Positions 1 to 12,800 of a stretch of 64,000 nt of DNA are shown here, in pieces. Both the position numbers and the translations under genes were made by a program. Source of the stretch: Hyphomonas pacifica (GTDB lineage: Bacteria > Pseudomonadota > Alphaproteobacteria > Caulobacterales > Hyphomonadaceae); contig NZ_AWFA01000001.1 of assembly GCF_000682675.1 (NCBI RefSeq), forward strand, positions 165,698 to 229,697, written 5' to 3'. The notes beneath the pieces were generated by a model, which saw only the letters and a list, made by a program, of their open reading frames with translations, did no database searches and was not told where the DNA came from. Each line of letters opens with the position of its first letter. Positions within the stretch are counted from its first letter, which is position 1.

Positions 1-52
1 CAAACGCGATGACTAGACTTAACGCCGCTGGGCCAATTTGCAGGAAGAAAAG

Positions 53-961
53 ATGAAACGTGTTGCCGTGATCTATGGGGGTTGGTCGTCCGAACGGGAA
101 GTCTCACTGTCATCTGGACAGCAGATGGCTGAAGCCGCGCGCAAAAGCGGATACGATGTGGTGGAGATTGATGCCGGACGGAATCTGGCAGAACAACTGA
201 CCGAGGCGAGACCGGATGCAGTGCTGAATGGTCTGCACGGGCCCTGGGGCGAGGATGGCTGCGTGCAGGGTGTTATGGAAGTGCTGGGCCTGCCCTACTC
301 TCACTCCGGCGTGCTCGCTTCTGCCCTGGCGATGGACAAGTTGAAGTCCAAGGCCGTCTACCAGCAGGCCGGTATCCCTGTTGCCCAGGACAAACGCGTG
401 ACCCGGGAAGAAGCCGCTGCCGCACACCCGCTGGCCCCGCCCTATGTCATCAAGCCGGTTGCTGAAGGGTCCAGCTTTGGCGTGCTGATCGTTCGTGAAG
501 GCGCAAATGCCCCTGCCCTGGAACTAACCAGCAGCAATTGGCGCTATGGCGATAATCTGATGGCCGAGGAATTCATTCCAGGACGCGAGCTGACCGTCGC
601 GGTTCTAGGGGATCGCGCGCTGGCTGTCACAGAGATAACGACCTTAAGAGACTATTACGATTTTGATGCAAAATATGCAGCCGGAGGATCGCAACATGTG
701 ATCCCGGCAGAATTGCCAGCTGATGTCACACAGGCCGCGATGGATTACGCGCTGAGGGCACATCAAGCACTAGGATGCCGGGGAGCGACGCGATCCGATT
801 TTCGCTATGATGACAAGAGAGACCGGCTCGTGATTCTGGAAACCAATACACAACCCGGCATGACGCCCACCTCGCTTGTCCCTGAACAGGCCGCTTTCGT
901 GGGGATGTCCTTCGAAGAGCTGGTCGCCTGGATGATCAAGGATGCTTCATGCCAAAGGTAA
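53..961 (+). CDS. ddl: D-alanine--D-alanine ligase
   Basis: Cytoplasmic ATP-grasp ligase that makes the D-Ala-D-Ala dipeptide for the peptidoglycan stem. The protein opens with the glycine-rich [14 protein letters not shown] segment typical of Ddl, carries the central ATP-grasp part ([15 protein letters not shown]) and ends with the metal/D-Ala site region [19 protein letters not shown]. About 302 residues, normal for the family. I place the start at ATG 53 because AGGA at 42-45 sits 7 nt upstream; an in-frame TTG at 38 would add five residues. The last 13 nt overlap ftsQ, as in other dcw clusters. The first 52 bases of the window are too short to assign, though murB is the usual upstream neighbour. 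Confidence 0.95.
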   Translation: MKRVAVIYGGWSSEREVSLSSGQQMAEAARKSGYDVVEIDAGRNLAEQLTEARPDAVLNGLHGPWGEDGCVQGVMEVLGLPYSHSGVLASALAMDKLKSKAVYQQAGIPVAQDKRVTREEAAAAHPLAPPYVIKPVAEGSSFGVLIVREGANAPALELTSSNWRYGDNLMAEEFIPGRELTVAVLGDRALAVTEITTLRDYYDFDAKYAAGGSQHVIPAELPADVTQAAMDYALRAHQALGCRGATRSDFRYDDKRDRLVILETNTQPGMTPTSLVPEQAAFVGMSFEELVAWMIKDASCQR

Positions 962-1818
962 GCCGCAACCAGACTGTCCCAAAGAAATCGTCACGCAAGC
1001 CCGCCGTCATCGTGGATGAGGTGACGGGCGAGGAAGTGCGCGTCTCTTCCGTGATTTTCGGGTTCGTGATGCTGGTCGCCATTGTGGTGGCGACGGCTGC
1101 CTGGATGGGCGGGTCTATGTCGCAGATAGAAAGCCGCTTTGCTGGCTTCATGGATGACACGGCCCGCGTCATGGGCATCTCTGTCAACGATGTCTCCGTG
1201 ATCGGTCTGGAACAGGACCCTGCCCTGGCGCAGGATATCCGCGCCGCTGCCATGATTGAGCCGGGCGAGAACATGTTTCGCGCTGATCCGCATTTGATCC
1301 GTCGCCGCGTGGAGGGCACCCGCAAGGTGCTGAATGTGCGCGTTCATCGCCTGTGGCCGGACCAAGTGGTCATCTTGGCCGATGCCGCAGAACCGGTCGC
1401 CCTGTGGCATGATAGCAAGAAATGGACAGTTGTGGACGGCCTTGGCCGTATCATTCCGGATGCCCGACCGGAAGATCACAAAGGCCTGGTACGCCTAGCT
1501 GGCCGCGGCGCGCCGCAAGCTGCGCCGGTTCTGGCTGCGGCCCTGGAGACCGAGCCGGATGTAGCGCAGGGTATTGCCATCGCCACCCGCATCAATGACC
1601 GCCGTTGGGACATGCGCCTGATCAATGGTGCCACCGTGCGCATGCCGGAAGATGATGGCCTGACGAATGCTCTGGACCAGCTGTCCACGCTGCAGGTTCG
1701 CACCGCGCTGATGCAGCGCCCGCTGGAAACCATAGACCTGCGCAATCAGGGCCGCGTCTATCTGACACCGATCGACCCGCCAGACTTTGCCGCCCGTGAA
1801 GAGGCGCCGCGCAGCTGA
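949..1818 (+). CDS. ftsQ: Cell division protein FtsQ
   Basis: Bitopic inner-membrane divisome protein linking early (FtsA/FtsZ) and late (FtsL/B/W/I) components. Short basic cytoplasmic N-terminus, one transmembrane segment at about residues 34-52, then a periplasmic POTRA domain (about 75-145, starting near VNDVSVIGL) and the FtsQ beta domain. 289 residues. The gene overlaps ddl by 13 nt, and its TGA overlaps the ATG of ftsA by one base (TGATG), so translational coupling along ddl-ftsQ-ftsA is likely. Confidence 0.93.
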   Translation: MPKVSRNQTVPKKSSRKPAVIVDEVTGEEVRVSSVIFGFVMLVAIVVATAAWMGGSMSQIESRFAGFMDDTARVMGISVNDVSVIGLEQDPALAQDIRAAAMIEPGENMFRADPHLIRRRVEGTRKVLNVRVHRLWPDQVVILADAAEPVALWHDSKKWTVVDGLGRIIPDARPEDHKGLVRLAGRGAPQAAPVLAAALETEPDVAQGIAIATRINDRRWDMRLINGATVRMPEDDGLTNALDQLSTLQVRTALMQRPLETIDLRNQGRVYLTPIDPPDFAAREEAPRS

Positions 1819-3113
1819 TGGCAAATGTCCAGTCTCGCCGCATGGCCCTTGGCGGCCACCGCACGACCGGCCCGGTCGCGGCGCTGGATATTGGCTGCTC
1901 CAAGATCACCTGCCTGATTGGCCGCAATGACGGCACGGGCCCGCGTCACTTCCAGATTCTCGGCTCTGGTCGCCAGCAATCGCGCGGTTTCAGCGGCGGC
2001 ACGATCACCGATATGGAAGGCTTGGAACGCTCCATCCGCCTCGCCGTGGAAGATGCCGAGCGCGAAGCTGGAGAACAGATCAACCAGGTCATGCTGGGCA
2101 TCACGGGCGCGCATGTTCAGTGTAATCTCGTGACAGCCTCTATCGAAATTGGCGGACGTGAGATCACGGCCAAGGATGTACGCCGCCTGCAGGCCGCTGC
2201 GATGGCGAATGTCTCCACCAAGGGCGTCGAAGTACTTGCCGCCTGGCCTGTCGCCTACCGTGTGGATGAACAGGAAGGCGTGCGCGAGCCAGCCGGAATG
2301 TATTGCGACACGCTGGGTCTGTTCCTCTCCGTCGTTACCGCACCGAAAGCCATGGTGCGCAATCTGGTCGAATGCGTGGGCCGCGCGCACCTCAGCGTCA
2401 ATGCTCTAATCCCCTCCTCTATCGCAAGTGGGGCCGGCACTCTGATTGACGACGAAATCGAGAATGGCGCGATCTGTATCGACATGGGCGCTGGCGTTAC
2501 GGCGGTGTCTGTCTATCTCAATGGCTCCCCGGCCTGGGTTGGCCTCGTACCCGCCGGCGGAACGCATGTAACCTCAGACATCGCGCAGGGCATCGGCACG
2601 ACCTTTGCCGCCGCAGAGCGCCTGAAGAGCATCTATGGCACAGCCAATCTGGAAGGCCCGGGCCTGGCCGAACGGATCGAAGCCCCGCGACTCGGGGATG
2701 ATGGGCGATTGCAGGCCACGCGCATGGAGCGCGGCAAGCTGGCCGAGATCATCGCTCCGCGTATCGAGGAAACTTTCGAGCTGATCCAGAAAACCCTGGG
2801 ATCCAGTGGTGTACGCAAAGTACTGCCGCGGCGAGTTGTCCTGACAGGCGGCGCAAGCCAGCTGCCGGGCGTACGGGATGTCGCCACGCGCATTCTGGAA
2901 GCCCCTGTCCGGCTCGGACGACCGACAATTGCCGAATTCCTGGGCGAAACACTGGGAACACCAGCTTTTTCTACAGCGTCAGGTCTGCTACTGTATCAGG
3001 AGTTGGGGTTTGCGGACGCTGTGCGGGCTGGCATTGCGTCGAAGGAGTACGGTTCGGAAGTCCGAGGCGGTGCTGTGAACAAGGCGTTCCATTGGCTGAA
3101 AGAAAATTTCTGA
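1818..3113 (+). CDS. ftsA: Cell division protein FtsA
   Basis: Actin-like ATPase that tethers FtsZ to the membrane and recruits the divisome. Phosphate-1 region VAALDIGCSKITCLIGR near residues 19-35, phosphate-2 region ICIDMGAGVTAVSVY about 218-232, and adenosine motif VVLTGGASQLPG about 341-352. The C-terminal residues AFHWLKENF form the amphipathic membrane-targeting helix. 431 residues. It begins inside the ftsQ stop codon and is separated from ftsZ by about 90 bp that may hold a separate ftsZ promoter. Confidence 0.95.
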   Translation: MANVQSRRMALGGHRTTGPVAALDIGCSKITCLIGRNDGTGPRHFQILGSGRQQSRGFSGGTITDMEGLERSIRLAVEDAEREAGEQINQVMLGITGAHVQCNLVTASIEIGGREITAKDVRRLQAAAMANVSTKGVEVLAAWPVAYRVDEQEGVREPAGMYCDTLGLFLSVVTAPKAMVRNLVECVGRAHLSVNALIPSSIASGAGTLIDDEIENGAICIDMGAGVTAVSVYLNGSPAWVGLVPAGGTHVTSDIAQGIGTTFAAAERLKSIYGTANLEGPGLAERIEAPRLGDDGRLQATRMERGKLAEIIAPRIEETFELIQKTLGSSGVRKVLPRRVVLTGGASQLPGVRDVATRILEAPVRLGRPTIAEFLGETLGTPAFSTASGLLLYQELGFADAVRAGIASKEYGSEVRGGAVNKAFHWLKENF

Positions 3114-3129
3114 CGCCAATCGCCCTCAC

Positions 3130-3144
3130 TTAACTGCTTCTTAG
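3130..3144 (+). promoter_or_regulatory. CtrA-like site upstream of ftsZ
   Basis: TTAA-N7-TTAG lies between ftsA and ftsZ. The CtrA consensus is TTAA-N7-TTAA, so this differs at one base. In Caulobacter CtrA represses ftsZ, which makes the position meaningful, but a single degenerate site in an AT-poor genome is weak evidence. Confidence 0.35.
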
Positions 3145-3207
3145 CGGCAAGGCGTCATTTTAAACGATGAGCGAAGCTTTCAGAGACCGGTAGAGTGAGG
3201 GATGCGT

Positions 3208-4662
3208 ATGACACATGAACTGAAGCCCAGGATCTTGGTCTTTGGCGTAGGCGGTGCCGGAGGCAACGCTGTCGACAACATGATTGAGGCCAACCTGCAA
3301 GGCGTTGAGTTCATCGTAGCCAATACGGATGCGCAGGCCCTTTCACGTTCCAAGACGGAAAACCGCATCCAGCTGGGCCCGGAAACCACCTCCGGCCTTG
3401 GCGCCGGTGCGCGGCCCGATATCGGCGCAAAGGCTGCCGAGGAATCTATCGAGGATATCCGCGAGAAACTGCAAGACGCTCACATGGTTTTCATCGCTGC
3501 AGGCATGGGCGGGGGAACCGGTACAGGCGCAGCCCCGGTCATCGCGCGCGCTGCCCGCGAAATGGGCATGCTGACCGTCGCCGTTGTGACCAAGCCATTC
3601 AGCTTTGAAGGCACACGCCGCATGTCTTTTGCCGAGGATGGCCTGGCCGAAATCCAGAAACATGTGGACACGATGATCGTCGTGCCGAATCAGAACCTCT
3701 TCCGCATCGCCAATGATCGCACAACTTTCGCCGAAGCCTTCCGCATGGCAGACGATGTGCTCTATTCCGGCGTGCGCGGCATTACAGATCTGATGGTCAT
3801 GCCCGGCCTGATCAATCTAGACTTTGCCGATGTCAGCTCCATCATGCGCGGCATGGGCACAGCCATGATGGGTATGGGCGAAGGCGAAGGCGAGAACCGC
3901 GCCCTCGAAGCTGCGCGCCAGGCCATCGATAATCCGCTATTGGACGATATCTCGATGAAAGGCGCCAAAGGCGTCCTCATCAATATCACCGGCGGCTATG
4001 ACATGACCCTGTTCGAACTCGACGAGGCCGCCAATGAGGTGCGCCGCGAGGTCGACCCAGACGCCAACATCATTCTCGGCTCTGCTTTCGACAGCGAACT
4101 GGAAGGCAAGATCCGCGTCTCTGTCGTCGCAGCGGGTATTGATGGCGCGATGATGGGCGTTCCTGTGGCCGAGCCTGTTGCAGAAACCGTGCGTCAGCCT
4201 ATCGCCGAACCGATTGAGGAAGAGCCTGCGGCTGAAGCCGAGGAGGCCCCTGCCGAAACGGAAACCGTCGCTGAAGAGGCAGATGAAGACCGTCCGCGTG
4301 TCATCAAGCATACGTCCACGGCCCTGCGCTCTGACGAAAGCGATCCGCGCGAGGATTTTGAAAGCCAGTCCCTGCCTACCGAACATTATGAAGGCGCAGA
4401 GGGCGAGGACCAGATCAGCGCCGACACGGTGTTCACCAAGCACACGGAAGCGCCTGTCGAAGAGGAACAGCGCAGCCCGTCCGGCTTTTCCAACCTGTTC
4501 GGATGGCGCCGCGGCAGCTCCCAGGGTGAAAATGACGACACGCCAGCAAGCAAAACGCCGACACAGATCGTCTCATCTCCGGAAGACCATCCGGAGCCTG
4601 CGCCTTTCGATGATGCCGACCTTGAAATCCCGGCATTTCTGCGCCGGTCTGCCAATCACTGA
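3208..4662 (+). CDS. ftsZ: Cell division GTPase FtsZ
   Basis: Tubulin-like GTPase forming the Z ring. GTP-binding segments are clear: [12 protein letters not shown] near the N-terminus and the tubulin signature [10 protein letters not shown] at about 105-114. After the polymerising core (to about residue 320) comes a long acidic, Ala/Glu/Pro-rich linker of some 150 residues, then the conserved C-terminal peptide [14 protein letters not shown] that binds FtsA. Two in-frame ATGs exist; I choose 3208 because GAGG at 3197-3200 is 7 nt upstream of it but only 1 nt from ATG 3202. About 484 residues. An intrinsic terminator follows at 4725. Confidence 0.97.
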   Translation: MTHELKPRILVFGVGGAGGNAVDNMIEANLQGVEFIVANTDAQALSRSKTENRIQLGPETTSGLGAGARPDIGAKAAEESIEDIREKLQDAHMVFIAAGMGGGTGTGAAPVIARAAREMGMLTVAVVTKPFSFEGTRRMSFAEDGLAEIQKHVDTMIVVPNQNLFRIANDRTTFAEAFRMADDVLYSGVRGITDLMVMPGLINLDFADVSSIMRGMGTAMMGMGEGEGENRALEAARQAIDNPLLDDISMKGAKGVLINITGGYDMTLFELDEAANEVRREVDPDANIILGSAFDSELEGKIRVSVVAAGIDGAMMGVPVAEPVAETVRQPIAEPIEEEPAAEAEEAPAETETVAEEADEDRPRVIKHTSTALRSDESDPREDFESQSLPTEHYEGAEGEDQISADTVFTKHTEAPVEEEQRSPSGFSNLFGWRRGSSQGENDDTPASKTPTQIVSSPEDHPEPAPFDDADLEIPAFLRRSANH

Positions 4663-4724
4663 AATTGCAGAGGAACCGGCATATATAAGCGCAGATTCGC
4701 TACATATAATTCCCAATAATTACA

Positions 4725-4753
4725 GGGTCGGAGCGCACGCTTCGGCCCTTTTT
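4725..4753 (+). terminator. Rho-independent terminator after ftsZ
   Basis: A ten-base-pair stem (arms 4725-4734 and 4739-4748, two G-T pairs) closes a GCAC loop and is followed by TTTTT at 4749-4753. It separates ftsZ from lpxC. Confidence 0.85.
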
Positions 4754-4833
4754 GTAACACGCCGAAACAAGCCGTGTTTTGTATCTTCAGGCCATAGTCG
4801 CCATTCTGATATGCGAATCTGGAGGCGAGTATA

Positions 4834-5757
4834 TTGTCCGGTAGTATAGAATTTCAGCAGACGATTGAGCGCCCCGCCGTATGCGCAGGCATTGGTGTAC
4901 ACAGCGGGGAGAAAGCCCGGCTGGTGCTGAAACCTGCGCCCGCCGGCACAGGCGTCTCCTTCCGCCGCACCGATATTTCCGGCCCAGGCACGCTGATCCC
5001 CGCCTCTGCCGAATATGTCTCCGACACCCAGCTTGGCACCACGCTGACCAATGAAGCCGACGTTTCGGTGGCTGTGGTAGAGCATTTGATGGCCGCACTG
5101 GCAGGCGTAGGAATCGACAATCTGCTCATCGAGATCGACGGCCCTGAAGTGCCGATCATGGATGGTTCTTCTGCGGTGTATTGCGAATTGCTGATGCAGG
5201 CTGGTCTGCGCCGCCAGGCCGCGCCGCGCCGCCGCATCCGCATTCTGGAAAAGATCGAGATCGAGGATGGCCCCAAGCGCGCCAGCCTCTCCCCTTCTGA
5301 AGACAATCTGCTAACGCTGCGCGCACGCATTGAATATGACGACACGCTGATCGGCGTTCAGCAAATGGCGCTGCGCCTTGCCCCCGGTATGTTTGCACGT
5401 GATCTGGCCTTTGCCCGCACCTATGGCTTTGCCCGGGACGTGGACATGCTACGCACCATGGGTCTGGCCCGTGGCGGCTCATTGGAAAATGCCGTTGTGG
5501 TCGACAATGGCGAAGTCATGAATCCGGAAGGCTTGCGCTCGGAAGACGAGTTTGTGCGCCACAAGATGCTGGACGCTGTGGGCGACCTTATGTTGGCAGG
5601 CGCGCCGATTGCCGGGCGCTATGACGCCGTTCAGCCAGGCCACTCCATCAATAATTTGCTTGTCCGCAAGCTGCTCGACACCCCCTCTGCATGGTGCTGG
5701 GAAAGCGATGAAATGAACCAGAGCCTTGTCGCGTCCCGTACAAGTGCCGCCATCTGA
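4834..5757 (+). CDS. lpxC: UDP-3-O-acyl-N-acetylglucosamine deacetylase
   Basis: Zinc deacetylase for the first committed step of lipid A synthesis, acting in the cytoplasm on UDP-3-O-acyl-GlcNAc. Zinc ligands are recognisable: EHLMAAL (about residue 87), then HKMLDAVGDLMLAG and the catalytic-His segment PGHSINN. 307 residues, normal length. The start is a TTG at 4834, chosen because a strong GGAGG (4821-4825) lies 8 nt upstream and no ATG precedes the conserved N-terminus. It has its own transcription unit behind the ftsZ terminator. FtsH-mediated turnover is known for enterobacterial LpxC; nothing here shows whether that applies. Confidence 0.95.
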   Translation: MSGSIEFQQTIERPAVCAGIGVHSGEKARLVLKPAPAGTGVSFRRTDISGPGTLIPASAEYVSDTQLGTTLTNEADVSVAVVEHLMAALAGVGIDNLLIEIDGPEVPIMDGSSAVYCELLMQAGLRRQAAPRRRIRILEKIEIEDGPKRASLSPSEDNLLTLRARIEYDDTLIGVQQMALRLAPGMFARDLAFARTYGFARDVDMLRTMGLARGGSLENAVVVDNGEVMNPEGLRSEDEFVRHKMLDAVGDLMLAGAPIAGRYDAVQPGHSINNLLVRKLLDTPSAWCWESDEMNQSLVASRTSAAI

Positions 5758-5871
5758 ACGAGATTTAACCCCGCCAATAGGATGAATGCCTGAGAAACCT
5801 TCTTGGAAAACTGGCAGGGTTCGCGCTAAGCAGTCTGTCTGACACTCACAGCTGAAAGCGTCCGCCCTGCC

Positions 5872-6711
5872 ATGCGTTTCACCAAAGCCTATTCGATTGT
5901 ACTGGTTGCAACCGCAGCAATTGCCCTGACAGCCTGCCAATCACGCCGCGACCGCCAGCAAGAACTGGCCTATGTGGAACGCCCTGTTGAGCAATTGTAC
6001 AATCAGGCTTCGACCGAGCTGGACAAGCGCTCCTATGACAAGGCCGTACTTCTGTTCAACGAGGTCGAGCGCCAGCACCCCTATTCCGAATGGGCCCGGC
6101 GCGCGATGGTGATGACGGCCTTTGCCCATTATCAGGCGCGCAATTATGACGAAGCTATTGAAGGGGCTCGCCGCTATCTGTCGCTACACCCGGGCGGCTC
6201 TGAAGCTGACTATGCCTACTATCTGATCGCCGTCAGCTATTTCGACCAGATCACCGATGTCGGCCGTGACCAAGCCATCACGGAACAGGCGCGCGACGCG
6301 CTGATGGATGTGGTGCGCCGTTATCCTGAGAGCCAGTATGCTCGCGATGCCAGCGTGAAGCTGGACATGGTTCGCGACCAGCTGGCCGGCAAGGACATGG
6401 AAGTTGGTCGCTGGTATCTGCGCAACAACCAGACCTTGGCTGCTATCAAGCGCTTCCGCACCGTGGTGAAGAAATACGACACCACATCCCATACGCCGGA
6501 AGCCCTGCACCGTCTTGTCGAAGCCTATCTCACCGTCGGCCTGCGCGATCAGGCGCTCGCTGTCGGCTCAACGCTTGGGTATAACTATCCCAATAGCGAC
6601 TGGTACAAGATGAGCTATCGTCTTCTGACGGAAGAAGGCGTGGACCCGGAAGCCGTAGACGAGAAAACTCGACGCAGCTGGCTGCAGCGCATTCTGCCGG
6701 GCGGCAAATAA
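5872..6711 (+). CDS. bamD: Outer membrane assembly lipoprotein BamD
   Basis: Essential lipoprotein of the BAM complex that inserts beta-barrel proteins into the outer membrane. An N-terminal lipoprotein signal peptide ends in the lipobox LTAC (acylated Cys at residue 22), followed by five TPR-like repeats, for example YNQASTELDKRSYDKAVLLF and the tandem EVERQHPYSEWARRA. 279 residues. Lies 114 bp after lpxC, the common alphaproteobacterial neighbour, and converges on ligA. Confidence 0.93.
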   Translation: MRFTKAYSIVLVATAAIALTACQSRRDRQQELAYVERPVEQLYNQASTELDKRSYDKAVLLFNEVERQHPYSEWARRAMVMTAFAHYQARNYDEAIEGARRYLSLHPGGSEADYAYYLIAVSYFDQITDVGRDQAITEQARDALMDVVRRYPESQYARDASVKLDMVRDQLAGKDMEVGRWYLRNNQTLAAIKRFRTVVKKYDTTSHTPEALHRLVEAYLTVGLRDQALAVGSTLGYNYPNSDWYKMSYRLLTEEGVDPEAVDEKTRRSWLQRILPGGK

Positions 6712-6737
6712 GGTGGGCCCTCAGGGCCGATTGCAGA

Positions 6738-10537
<3,800 letters not shown>

Positions 10538-10579
10538 GGCCAGTCTCCCAGAAGAGTTACTGGCCATGATTTATCATTG

Positions 10580-10594
10580 GAACAAAAAGAGAAC
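10580..10594 (-). promoter_or_regulatory. SOS (LexA) box of recN
   Basis: Read on the coding strand this is GTTC-TCTTTTT-GTTC, an exact match to the alphaproteobacterial LexA consensus GTTC-N7-GTTC. It ends 43 bp before the recN start. recN is a standard SOS gene, which makes the call secure. Confidence 0.88.
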
Positions 10595-10620
10595 AAGCGT
10601 GATTCTTCACGCGTCTCTAT

Positions 10621-12432
10621 TTAGAGGGGCATGCAGGCGGCCCGCAGCCAGTCCTTTGCGTCCCCGTCCAGACCGTCCGCCAGATGCTCGTAGACCTGCG
10701 CATGATAGGCATCGACCCAAGCACGTTCGTCTTCTGTCAACAGGGTCAGATCGATGAGGTCACGCGCGAGCGGTGCAAAGGTCAGGCATTCGAAGCCATG
10801 CATATCCAGCTCGCCGCCCTCGATCTGCGTAGCGGGGGTCACATATTGCAGATTCTCGATGCGGATGCCGTATTGGCCTGCGCGGTAATAGCCCGGTTCA
10901 TTGGACACGATCATCCCCTCGACCAGTGGCACCGCGTTCCAGGCCTTGGCGATGCGCTGCGGCCCTTCATGAACACCGAGATACACGCCAACGCCGTGGC
11001 CAGTGCCGTGCTGATAATCGAGGCCAGCCTGCCAAAGTGCGTGCCGCGCCAGCACATCAAGATGCGTACCGGTCGTGCCGTTCGGGAAGCGGACCACGGC
11101 CAGCGCGATATGGCCCTTTAGAACCAGCGTATAGTGCCGGCGCATATCCGCACTCGGATCACCAATCGGAACCGTGCGGGTGACATCCGTCGTGCCGTCC
11201 AGATACTGGCCGCCACTGTCGACCAGATAGAGGCTACCACGCTCCAGCTTGCGATTGGAGGCAGTGGAGACACGATAGTGCGGAAGCGCGCCATTTGGTC
11301 CGGCCCCGGAGATTGTCGGGAAGGACAGATCATCCAGGCCGCCCAAGCTTTCGCGGAACTCTTCCAGCTTGATGGCGGCGTCGATCTCTGTCACCTCGCC
11401 GCTCTGGGCCTCAGTGTCGAGCCAGTGCAGAAAGCGCGTCAGCGCAATGCCATCACGAATGTGTGCCGCAGATGTGCCGGCCAGTTCCGCCTCATTCTTG
11501 CAGGCCTTCGGCAGGGCCACGGGATCTCTCTGGCGAATGGCCTTGGCGCCCGCCTGCTCAAGCTGGTCAAAGAACCAGGCGGAAGCAACATCTGGATCAA
11601 CGCTGACGGATTTACCCTTTAGGCCTTTAAGGCCTGCCTCAAGCTCCGACAGCGGACGAAGTGTCACGCTGTTGCCGAGATGCTGGCGAAGCGCGTCAGA
11701 AACTTTCACCTCATCCAGATAGAGTTCCGCAGAGCCGTCAGCGAACAGGATCGCCCGGCCAAGCGGCAGCGGCGTGCAGCTCACATCTCCGCCGCGAATG
11801 TTGAATGCCCAGGCGATGGAAGCAGGCGACGTGATGATCGCTGCGTCCAGCTTCTCAGCCTTCAGATCCTTGCCGATTTGCTGGCGCTTCTCATCATGGG
11901 CGACGCCGGCATATTTAACGTCATGCGGGACGACCTGCGCAGAAGGCTGCTCCGGGCGGCCTTCCCAGGCGAGATCGATCGGGTTCTGATCAACGGCGAC
12001 CAGTTCCGCGCCCGCCATTTTCGCAGCGCTCTCCATCGCAGCTACGTCGTTCGGGCTCATCAGTTTCGGGTCATAGCCGATCTTCTTGCCGGACATGTTC
12101 TGTGACCTCAGCCAGCCAAATGGGCCAGGCTCCGGCACGTTCTGAATCTCCCAGAGGTTCGGGTCAGTCTGATCCACAACCTGAAGTGTATAACGGCCAT
12201 CGGCAAAGATCACCGCGCGATCCGTGAACACGAAGGCGGAGCCGAAAGAACCCGTGAAGCCGCTGACCCAAGCCAAACGCTCATTCGCATCCGGCAAATA
12301 TTCGTTCTGATATTCATCCTCATGAGGCACGTAAAGGCCATCGAGGCCCTGCGCCTTGAGCTGGTCGCGAACTGGCGGAAGGTGGGCTCGCCCATCTTGC
12401 GGGCCACCTTTAATATCAAATGTCTGTCTCAT
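10621..12432 (-). CDS. pepP: Xaa-Pro aminopeptidase (M24B family)
   Basis: Cytoplasmic metallopeptidase that removes the residue before an N-terminal proline. Two creatinase-type N-terminal domains precede a pita-bread domain with the metal-binding run YLVDSGGQYLDGTTDVTRT, then GTGHGVGVYLGVHEGP and SNEPGYY. The long, roughly 603-residue form with C-terminal extension resembles eukaryotic XPNPEP1 and alphaproteobacterial homologues. I start at ATG 12432 (MRQTFDIKGG); an upstream in-frame start would add 17 basic residues with no homology and no ribosome site. The symbol is given by family, not by demonstrated orthology to E. coli pepP. Confidence 0.85.
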   Translation of the reverse strand: MRQTFDIKGGPQDGRAHLPPVRDQLKAQGLDGLYVPHEDEYQNEYLPDANERLAWVSGFTGSFGSAFVFTDRAVIFADGRYTLQVVDQTDPNLWEIQNVPEPGPFGWLRSQNMSGKKIGYDPKLMSPNDVAAMESAAKMAGAELVAVDQNPIDLAWEGRPEQPSAQVVPHDVKYAGVAHDEKRQQIGKDLKAEKLDAAIITSPASIAWAFNIRGGDVSCTPLPLGRAILFADGSAELYLDEVKVSDALRQHLGNSVTLRPLSELEAGLKGLKGKSVSVDPDVASAWFFDQLEQAGAKAIRQRDPVALPKACKNEAELAGTSAAHIRDGIALTRFLHWLDTEAQSGEVTEIDAAIKLEEFRESLGGLDDLSFPTISGAGPNGALPHYRVSTASNRKLERGSLYLVDSGGQYLDGTTDVTRTVPIGDPSADMRRHYTLVLKGHIALAVVRFPNGTTGTHLDVLARHALWQAGLDYQHGTGHGVGVYLGVHEGPQRIAKAWNAVPLVEGMIVSNEPGYYRAGQYGIRIENLQYVTPATQIEGGELDMHGFECLTFAPLARDLIDLTLLTEDERAWVDAYHAQVYEHLADGLDGDAKDWLRAACMPL

Positions 12433-12568
12433 GCGCCTTATGTAGTGCGAATGGAGCGTTTTGGCCATTGAAAGCCGCATCATAGCTATGCATTTTTAAG
12501 GCGATATTTCTGCATATCTATGCTTTTTTATTGACGCTTTTCCCTTACATAGCGCGCTCGCAAAAAAT

Positions 12569-12583
12569 TTGTGCAGTGCACAA
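12569..12583 (+). promoter_or_regulatory. 15-bp palindrome upstream of a small gene
   Basis: TTGTGCA-G-TGCACAA is a perfect inverted repeat ending 26 bp before the 60-residue gene at 12610. Its core reads TGC-N3-GCA, the form reported for PhaR/PhbF polyhydroxyalkanoate regulators, but that link is only a motif resemblance. The rest of the 12484-12609 gap is AT-rich and divergent from the aminopeptidase gene. Confidence 0.4.
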
Positions 12584-12609
12584 TAAAATTTCCAAAGGGA
12601 AAGAATAGA

Positions 12610-12792
12610 ATGAAACCTCATATCAACCTTGCTGCATCCGAAAACAGCGTGATGCAAAACGATCTGCGTATGCCAATGGTCAATGAGCTGACCGCACCTG
12701 CCGCAGCCAGCCTTTTGAAGGCAGCCGAGCTGGCCCGTCCGCACATTCTGGAACGCCGTACAGCCCGTTGGGCCCGCCGTTCAGCTTACTGA
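12610..12792 (+). CDS. Small basic-tailed protein (60 aa), unknown
   Basis: I do not recognise a named family. The start at ATG 12610 follows AAAGGGAAAG at a workable distance; 60 residues. The N-terminal part is Ala/Asn-rich, followed by an amphipathic stretch (APAAASLLKAAELA) and an arginine-rich tail ILERRTARWARRSAY. The gene at 61854 encodes another 60-residue protein with a matching tail (LLVRRRRRFARREAH), which argues that both are real and related. Upstream DNA is AT-rich with a 15-bp palindrome. It converges on prmA with an 8-bp gap. Confidence 0.6.
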   Translation: MKPHINLAASENSVMQNDLRMPMVNELTAPAAASLLKAAELARPHILERRTARWARRSAY

Positions 12793-12800
12793 TCCTCAGA

